Source: JAJPJX01 sp964568355 (GTDB lineage Bacteria > Acidobacteriota > Terriglobia > Bryobacterales > Bryobacteraceae). From it: a DNA stretch of 9,625 nt. Location: assembly GCA_964568355.1 (NCBI GenBank), contig CAZMRK010000233.1, positions 1-9,625 of the forward strand. Direction: 5' to 3'. Below, piece after piece: positions 5,186-9,625 of this stretch. The notes under the pieces are model-generated. The model was not told the DNA's origin. It worked only from the letters and a program-made list of their open reading frames with translations, and searched no databases. Both the position numbers and the translations under genes were made by a program. Each line of letters begins with the position of its first letter. Position 1 is the first letter of the stretch.

Positions 5186-6829
5186 ATGCCGGAAAGAACG
5201 GATGCGACATTGATGTCACAACGAATTGTTCGCACCACGACTCCCTGGTCCGGCCCGCAGGAGACGGTGCGCCGGGATTCTCTGACGCCTCAGTTAATCG
5301 AGAGCGCGGCGACTCGTCTGCGGTGGATTTGCATCGTCTGCGCCGTGACCACCGCTGTCTTTCTCATGCTGCAGAGGCTACTGCAACCCGGAGTTGCCGG
5401 AGTCATGTGGCAGCCGGAGTTCTCGCTGATCTGGCTGTTCGTGATTTTGGCGTCGGTGGGAATTGGTGCGGTCCAGCGGTTCCACCTGCTCCCCTCGGTA
5501 GCGATCGTGAATCTGGGGCTGGTGTTTGAAGTTGCCGTGTCGTTTGCGATCAGCTTTTCGGAGACTGCCATCCCGTTTCCGCGCCAGGGTCCGCTGCCGG
5601 GGGTGTCGGCGGTGGCGATTTGGATAGTCACGGTGGGCCTGCTTCTACCCAACAGACCAAGGACCAAGCTGGTAGTGGCGATGGTGTCAGCCTCTACGCT
5701 GCCTCTGGCCTATTTCCTGAATCTGCACCTGCATGGTTTTGAGCCGTTGCCGGCAAACCAGTTGTTGAGTTGGATGTATTCCCCCTACCTGATCGCTATC
5801 ATCACTTTCACCCTGGCAAAACGGATTTATGTCATGGAGGTAGCGGTTCAGAAGGCGCACGACCTGGGATCCTATCATCTGGTCGCGCGCATCGGCGCGG
5901 GCGGCATGGGCGAAGTCTGGAGAGCCCGGCACAGAATGCTCGCGCGGGATGCGGCCATCAAGCTGATGCGCCCCGAACTACTGGTGCGGCAATCCGGACA
6001 GCAGGTGGAGATCACACGAAAGCGGTTCCAGCGTGAGGCCCGCGCGATCGCCTCTCTTCAGTGTCCGCATACGGTATACCTCTTCGACTTCGGCACGACG
6101 CAGGATGGATCCTTCTATTACGTGATGGAACTGCTGGACGGCATCAGCCTGGAAGTACTAGTGGACAAATTCGGCCCGGTGCCGGCCGGGCGGGTCGTGC
6201 ATATCCTGCGGCAGGTATGCGAATCGCTCGAGGAAGCCCATGTACATGGGCTGATCCATCGGGACATCAAACCCAGCAACATTTTTATCTGCGCGCTCGG
6301 CCTGGAACATGATTTCGCCAAAGTGCTCGATTTCGGCCTGGTAAAGAACCTGTCTCCGCAGGAAGCGACGCAACTCACCATGGAGGGAGTCTCGGCCGGA
6401 ACCCCCGCCTATATGGCCCCGGAGATCGCCATGGGAGAAAGCCATATCGATGGCCGCGTGGATCTATATAGCCTGGGATGCGTGGCATATTTTCTCCTGA
6501 CCGGGATGCGCGTTTTTGACGAGAAGACACCTACGGCGACGGCCCTCGCTCACGTGCAGAAAGCGCCGATTCCGCCTTCGCAGCGGAGCGAGATGGCCGT
6601 GCCGCCGGAGTTGGAGAAGATTGTCCTGAGTTGTTTGGCCAAAAAGCCGGAAGACCGGCCCCGTTCGGCGCAGGAACTCGGACGGCGGCTGGAAGCCTGC
6701 CAAGGGGTACCGCCGTGGACGCGCGAGAATGCCGCTGAGTGGTGGCAGACCTACCTGCCGGCGTCCTCCACGCATCGCGTGCCGCGGCAGGCACAGAGTT
6801 CGGAGGCCGTGCTGTCCGAAGACGCCTAA
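5186..6829 (+). CDS. membrane-bound Ser/Thr protein kinase with N-terminal six-span region
   Basis: This 547-residue protein begins with about 45 polar residues, then roughly six hydrophobic spans (about 47-64, 80-97, 103-124, 140-154, 162-180, 198-212). A complete Hanks-type kinase domain follows (about 230-503): Gly loop GAGGMGEVW (237-245), Lys259 in AAIKL, Glu284 in the C helix, catalytic loop HRDIKPSN (358-365), DFG (382-384), GTPAYMAPE (405-413), Asp426 and the late Arg491. All key residues are present, so it should be an active kinase. A 44-residue polar tail rich in Ser, Thr and Gln could carry autophosphorylation sites. The order, membrane part first and kinase last, is the reverse of PknB-type kinases, and no extracytoplasmic sensor domain is visible between spans. 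The start is uncertain: neither the ATG at 5186 nor the in-frame ATG at 5213 has a good Shine-Dalgarno. Substrates are unknown; the next gene, vapB, starts 70 bases later. Confidence 0.93.
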   Translation: MPERTDATLMSQRIVRTTTPWSGPQETVRRDSLTPQLIESAATRLRWICIVCAVTTAVFLMLQRLLQPGVAGVMWQPEFSLIWLFVILASVGIGAVQRFHLLPSVAIVNLGLVFEVAVSFAISFSETAIPFPRQGPLPGVSAVAIWIVTVGLLLPNRPRTKLVVAMVSASTLPLAYFLNLHLHGFEPLPANQLLSWMYSPYLIAIITFTLAKRIYVMEVAVQKAHDLGSYHLVARIGAGGMGEVWRARHRMLARDAAIKLMRPELLVRQSGQQVEITRKRFQREARAIASLQCPHTVYLFDFGTTQDGSFYYVMELLDGISLEVLVDKFGPVPAGRVVHILRQVCESLEEAHVHGLIHRDIKPSNIFICALGLEHDFAKVLDFGLVKNLSPQEATQLTMEGVSAGTPAYMAPEIAMGESHIDGRVDLYSLGCVAYFLLTGMRVFDEKTPTATALAHVQKAPIPPSQRSEMAVPPELEKIVLSCLAKKPEDRPRSAQELGRRLEACQGVPPWTRENAAEWWQTYLPASSTHRVPRQAQSSEAVLSEDA

Positions 6830-6861
6830 GAGGAAGAGTCTCCACATGGCTTGCGGCTTTG

Positions 6862-6899
6862 GGAGGAATGGAGGAAAATTATAAAGAAGGAGGAAACAA
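6862..6899 (+). promoter_or_regulatory. vapB leader with three GGAGGAA copies, the last being the ribosome site
   Basis: GGAGGAA occurs at 6862-6868, 6870-6876 and 6889-6895. The last copy, within AAGGAGGA, lies about 5 bases before the vapB ATG and is a very strong Shine-Dalgarno. The AT-rich stretch TATAAA (6880-6885) sits between copies; with TTTGGG (6858-6863) it could be a -35/-10 pair at 16 bases, but transcription would then start on top of the Shine-Dalgarno, so I do not call a promoter. Confidence 0.5.
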
Positions 6900-7163
6900 A
6901 TGGCGATCTTAAATATCAAAGATCCAGAAGCTCATGCTCTGGCGAGCGAGATCGCACGACGCACGGGGCAAACCCTCACGAAGGTGGTCACTGAGACTTT
7001 GCGAGAGCGCTTAGCCCGTGAGAATTCCAAGTCTGGCAATCAAAGTCGGCTGGTTGCCCGGGTTCTCGAAATCGGCCACCGCGCCGCAAGCCGGCCCGTG
7101 CTTGATCCACGTACGCCAGATGAAATTCTCGGCTATGACGAACATGGGGTGCCTCGTCTGTGA
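6900..7163 (+). CDS. vapB: VapB-type antitoxin (Rv0623-like / PSK transcription-factor family)
   Basis: This 87-residue protein begins MAILNIKDPEAHALASEIARR, the typical N-terminus of the Rv0623-like antitoxin family, with the short beta strand (residues 2-6) and following helices of a DNA-binding dimer. The conserved block TGQTLTKVVTETLRERLARE (22-41) follows, and the C-terminus carries ILGYDEHGVPRL, the toxin-neutralising tail usual in this family. It is expected to bind and neutralise the VapC encoded next and to repress its own operon. The Shine-Dalgarno AAGGAGG is strong, in keeping with antitoxin made in excess. Its TGA overlaps the GTG start of vapC by four bases (GTGA). A 6-bp inverted repeat, GATCTT-8-AAGATC (6905-6924), lies in the first codons. 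Confidence 0.92.
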   Translation: MAILNIKDPEAHALASEIARRTGQTLTKVVTETLRERLARENSKSGNQSRLVARVLEIGHRAASRPVLDPRTPDEILGYDEHGVPRL

Positions 7164-7552
7164 TCATCGATTCCTCAGCAGTTCTGGCATTGGTCTTCGA
7201 AGAACCGGAATCAGCGCGCATCGCTACCGCGATCGCCGCCGCAACCCGGCGCCGGATGTCTACCGTGAATTGGTTGGAGACCTTGATGGTGGTCGAAGGA
7301 CGCCTGGGGGTAGAATCCGCCGATGATGCCCAACTGATTCTGCGAGAACTGGAAGTCGAAGCACTTCCTTTCGACCGGGAACAAATGATTGAAGCACGTG
7401 CGGCATGGAGGCGATTCGGCAAGGGCCGGCATCCAGCGGCATTGAACCTGGGAGACTGTTGTGCCTACGCTGCCGCTCTAGTGACCGGTGACGAACTCCT
7501 TTATAAAGGAGACGATTTCTCCAAGACCGATATTGCCGCAGTAGCCTGGTAG
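7160..7552 (+). CDS. vapC: VapC toxin, PIN-domain ribonuclease
   Basis: The protein is 130 residues, normal for VapC, and starts at a GTG (7160-7162) inside the antitoxin stop. The PIN-domain acidic residues are all visible: Asp4 in MIIDSSAVLA, Glu40 in NWLE, Asp99 in LNLGDC and Asp118/Asp119 in LLYKGDDF. Mg-dependent VapC enzymes cut tRNA or rRNA and stop translation; which RNA is cut here cannot be told. Four-base overlap with vapB implies coupled translation, with the weaker GTG start keeping toxin below antitoxin. The gene appears intact. It ends 14 bases from the convergent stop of the next gene, with no visible terminator between. Confidence 0.94.
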   Translation: MIIDSSAVLALVFEEPESARIATAIAAATRRRMSTVNWLETLMVVEGRLGVESADDAQLILRELEVEALPFDREQMIEARAAWRRFGKGRHPAALNLGDCCAYAAALVTGDELLYKGDDFSKTDIAAVAW

Positions 7553-7566
7553 TGCCTTTCTGCCCT

Positions 7567-8922
7567 TCACTTCTGTCTGTACTCATTCAGAAGCGCGGTT
7601 CCCGGCTCGGTCAGGGTGATGCGCAGAGTCAATGGCTGGCTGTCCGGCCGGAGGTCTATGGGTTTGGAGGAGAAAGCATCCGCCGGTGTATCGCCCGGCC
7701 ACACCGCGAGGAGCCGATAGGGGAGGCCGGCAAACAGCCGCAAGACGAATCGGCCGGCAGGATCGGCGATCGCCTGGCCCACGAACCTCTGCGAATCATC
7801 CGATGCATTTACCACCGCTCGCGGCCTGGGCGTTCCATTTGCCTGAAGCACGATGCCCTCGATGATGCGCTCGGGTTGACGGTCGGGCAAAATTAAGTCG
7901 CAGGTCTGAGCCGCCGGCTTCCCGGAAAAATCGATTTTCGCAGCGGCCGCCGGGTCCGCCGTTCCAGGATAGAACCAGCGCGGATAGGGTGTCTCCCGCG
8001 TCGGAGAATGATTCAGATTGACGCCCAGGTAATATTGGCCAGGCCGGATGATGCGAAGTTCATAGCGGCCATCCGGGCCGGTCATCGCTCCGCTATCAGA
8101 CCTGCCATCGGTAGAGCGAACCTCAACGTACACTCGCGCGGCGGGCAATCCGTCGTTCTTCATCGCCCGGCCGCTGATCCGCAACGTCCGAAACAGCGGT
8201 ACATCCAGACACCCCTTCGCATATACTTCCACCCTGGGATCGTCCGGGAGATCGCCATCCGACTCCGCGTGAATGATGTACGTACCCGGCGCCAAGGCGC
8301 TGAACAGCGCTTCGCCGGCGGCATTGGCAAGGGCAGTGTAGCGCGATCCTTCCCGCTCGGCGACGATCGTCGCTCCAGGCATGCCCGGAATGTACGGGAA
8401 GGCAGTGCGGACGCGAAGTTGGCTGGTCTCGGGGGCCTGAGCCATGGCATGGAGATACTCCATGTCCTCATGCGCCTGGGCCAAGGGCCGGGTGCGGGCA
8501 CAACTGCTGGTCGCCAGCCGCCCTTCCGCGTTCTTGTAGGCATAGACCACGTAGCTGGAGCCAGTCTGGAAGGGATATCCGCAGTCGGTGCTCCCCATAC
8601 CCGTCAGAACTTCGATCTCTTTCTGTCCCGGGGCAACGCCGCTCAGCGCCTCTCCTACCTGGAACCGGACGACGCGCATAGGCCACGGCAAGGGATCCAT
8701 AGCGTCTCCTACGGAACGCCTCGCTGAGTATCGGCCCGTCGCAGACTGACCCATACTTGCACGGGGAGGAGGGTACACCGGGTCGGCAATCCCTAGTACG
8801 GTTCCAGTGAACACGGCCGCGGAGATCCCGGCGGCAGTGCAGGGTGTTCCCGGGCCTCCGCACAAGCAGGCGTAGAGGTGGGGGAGCGGCGCCAACAAAA
8901 GGATGGCCAGAAGAACCCACAT
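7567..8922 (-). CDS. secreted TIMP/NTR-like protein with carboxypeptidase-regulatory-like beta-sandwich repeats
   Basis: This 451-residue protein has a hydrophobic signal (about 1-18, WVLLAILLLAPLPHLYA) and then the mature start CLCGG. The Cys at 19, 21, 28, 114 and 141, with the segments AAVFTGTVLGI (35-45), STDCGYPFQTGSSYVVYAY (111-129) and SSCARTRPLAQA, recall the netrin/TIMP-like OB fold, in which a CxC N-terminus is disulphide-bonded to later Cys. After about residue 165 come beta-sandwich units of the CarboxypepD_reg type: GATIVAEREGSRYTALANAAGE (183-204), a second at 247-303 with TGPDGRYELRIIRPGQYYLG, and a third at 353-440 with DPAGRFVLRLFAGLPYRL. The signal lacks the usual Lys/Arg, and LYAC could also be read as a lipobox, so lipoprotein anchoring is possible. 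GGGAGGAG lies 12 bases before the ATG, slightly far. It is probably co-transcribed with the gene 37 bases upstream. Role unknown; protein binding or inhibition outside the cell is only an analogy to TIMPs. Confidence 0.75.
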   Translation of the reverse strand: MWVLLAILLLAPLPHLYACLCGGPGTPCTAAGISAAVFTGTVLGIADPVYPPPRASMGQSATGRYSARRSVGDAMDPLPWPMRVVRFQVGEALSGVAPGQKEIEVLTGMGSTDCGYPFQTGSSYVVYAYKNAEGRLATSSCARTRPLAQAHEDMEYLHAMAQAPETSQLRVRTAFPYIPGMPGATIVAEREGSRYTALANAAGEALFSALAPGTYIIHAESDGDLPDDPRVEVYAKGCLDVPLFRTLRISGRAMKNDGLPAARVYVEVRSTDGRSDSGAMTGPDGRYELRIIRPGQYYLGVNLNHSPTRETPYPRWFYPGTADPAAAAKIDFSGKPAAQTCDLILPDRQPERIIEGIVLQANGTPRPRAVVNASDDSQRFVGQAIADPAGRFVLRLFAGLPYRLLAVWPGDTPADAFSSKPIDLRPDSQPLTLRITLTEPGTALLNEYRQK

Positions 8923-8959
8923 ATAGATATTCTGCTCCTCCCGATAGCGGTCGGGTCCC

Positions 8960-9625
8960 TTACGGGCGCGCCGGCTGGATGATAGCCGTCATGCCGGAAG
9001 CATCGAGGATGCGGCGGATCTCGCGGGATCTCTGCTCCCGGAACCAGGTACCTTCATAGCCTCTTTCGAAAACGAACGATGTTCCCTTGGGAAATTGCGC
9101 GATCTTCTCCTCCAATTGCCGGCGGCTGCGTAACAGGAAGGGTCCTACGCTGACGTAAAGACCGTTGGCTGTCATCATCGTGATCCTCAGCGGCGTTTGC
9201 AGCGCGCGCCGCTCCGAGGCGACGGTGGCGCGGCAGTTGTCGGTCAGGCAAGCCGCCATCAGGCGATCCACCTCCGGCGGAGTGAGCGTCCAACCCGCGG
9301 CTTTCAAGAGAGCTTCCACGTATCCGAACTCCAGCATACTTTGGTTCATAGGCGCCGGACGGCTCCCGCGCAGGCGCGCGAAGCCTTCCCACAGGGGCTG
9401 CTGTGCAGCGGCCGACCCTCCGTTCTGGAGGAGACTTTGTGCCGTTCTTTGCGCCATAGGATCCGGGCTGGCCAGATCGTCGATCGCCGCCTTCTCCAAT
9501 GCCGGGCTCATCAGCAGATCTTCATTCGGCGCAAGGGAAAGAGAGCATCCACCCCAGCCCGAGCTTTGTGCGAGCGCTCGCCGCTCGGCGGCATATGCGG
9601 GATCGATCCGAAAGAAGTACGCCAG
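8960..9625 (-). CDS. unrecognised protein, C-terminal 221 residues, cut by the right edge
   Basis: The frame is open from the right edge to the TAA at 8960-8962. Although an ATG exists at 9511, the 38 codons before it are also open and protein-like (LAYFFRIDPAYAAERRALAQ at the edge), so the true start lies outside the window and 9511 is internal. I do not recognise the family. The part around residues 40-85 of the fragment is Ala/Leu-rich and helical (SPALEKAAIDDLASPDPMAQ onward), with spacing reminiscent of HEAT-like helix pairs; the C-terminal 110 residues look alpha/beta, with QLEEKIAQFPKGTSFVFERG near 170-190. Two Cys occur close together in MAACLTDNC plus one near the edge. It is 37 bases upstream of the TIMP-like gene on the same strand, so the two probably share a transcript. 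Confidence 0.7.
   Translation of the reverse strand: MAYFFRIDPAYAAERRALAQSSGWGGCSLSLAPNEDLLMSPALEKAAIDDLASPDPMAQRTAQSLLQNGGSAAAQQPLWEGFARLRGSRPAPMNQSMLEFGYVEALLKAAGWTLTPPEVDRLMAACLTDNCRATVASERRALQTPLRITMMTANGLYVSVGPFLLRSRRQLEEKIAQFPKGTSFVFERGYEGTWFREQRSREIRRILDASGMTAIIQPARP

Noticed and set aside
6830..7552. VapBC as part of a mobile island
   Set aside because: No integrase, direct repeats, tRNA or transposon ends are visible around it, and base composition is only slightly different.
7553..7566. Bidirectional terminator between vapC and the TIMP-like gene
   Set aside because: The 14-base gap has no inverted repeat; termination must occur inside the opposite genes or by another route.

Overview
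The window is a GC-rich piece of bacterial chromosome with no rRNA, tRNA, CRISPR array, insertion sequence or phage gene that I can see. The gene mix fits an acidobacterium of the Solibacter/Bryobacter type: a Tat-tagged DegT-family aminotransferase, a multi-membrane-span Ser/Thr kinase, a VapBC pair, and a secreted Cys-rich protein with carboxypeptidase-regulatory-like repeats. This taxonomic guess rests on gene content remembered from that group, not on a marker gene.

Layout. Genes lie in three strand blocks. Block 1 (1-5003, minus strand), in transcription order: a Tat-signal PLP aminotransferase (DegT/DnrJ/EryC1/StrS) ending in a likely intrinsic terminator; a 117-base gap with a strong G-run tract and a GC-rich hairpin; a tight three-gene unit (adenosine-specific-kinase family protein, extended SDR with a defective YxxxK motif, DapA-superfamily lyase) whose two junctions are both TGATG stop/start overlaps; a LiaF-like four-span membrane protein; and the first 51 codons of a membrane protein, probably a LytS-type histidine kinase. 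Block 2 (5186-7552, plus strand): a six-span membrane Ser/Thr kinase, then vapB-vapC with a 4-base overlap. Block 3 (7567-9625, minus strand): an unrecognised protein cut by the right edge, followed 37 bases later by a secreted TIMP/NTR-like protein with beta-sandwich repeats.

How the genes may work together. The overlapped trio looks like a small metabolic operon handling a keto-acid or sugar-derived substrate, but no pathway can be assigned. The LiaF-like protein and the partial kinase next to it look like a cell-envelope stress sensing pair. The aminotransferase and the Ser/Thr kinase diverge from a 182-base region with nested inverted repeats that could be an operator. VapBC is a self-contained toxin-antitoxin module.

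The least ordinary items are the double TGATG trio with two enzymes lacking textbook residues, the exported PLP enzyme, the G-quadruplex-type tract, the nested palindrome at 5065-5107, and the TIMP-like secreted protein. I found nothing that clearly amounts to a new defence or mobile system.
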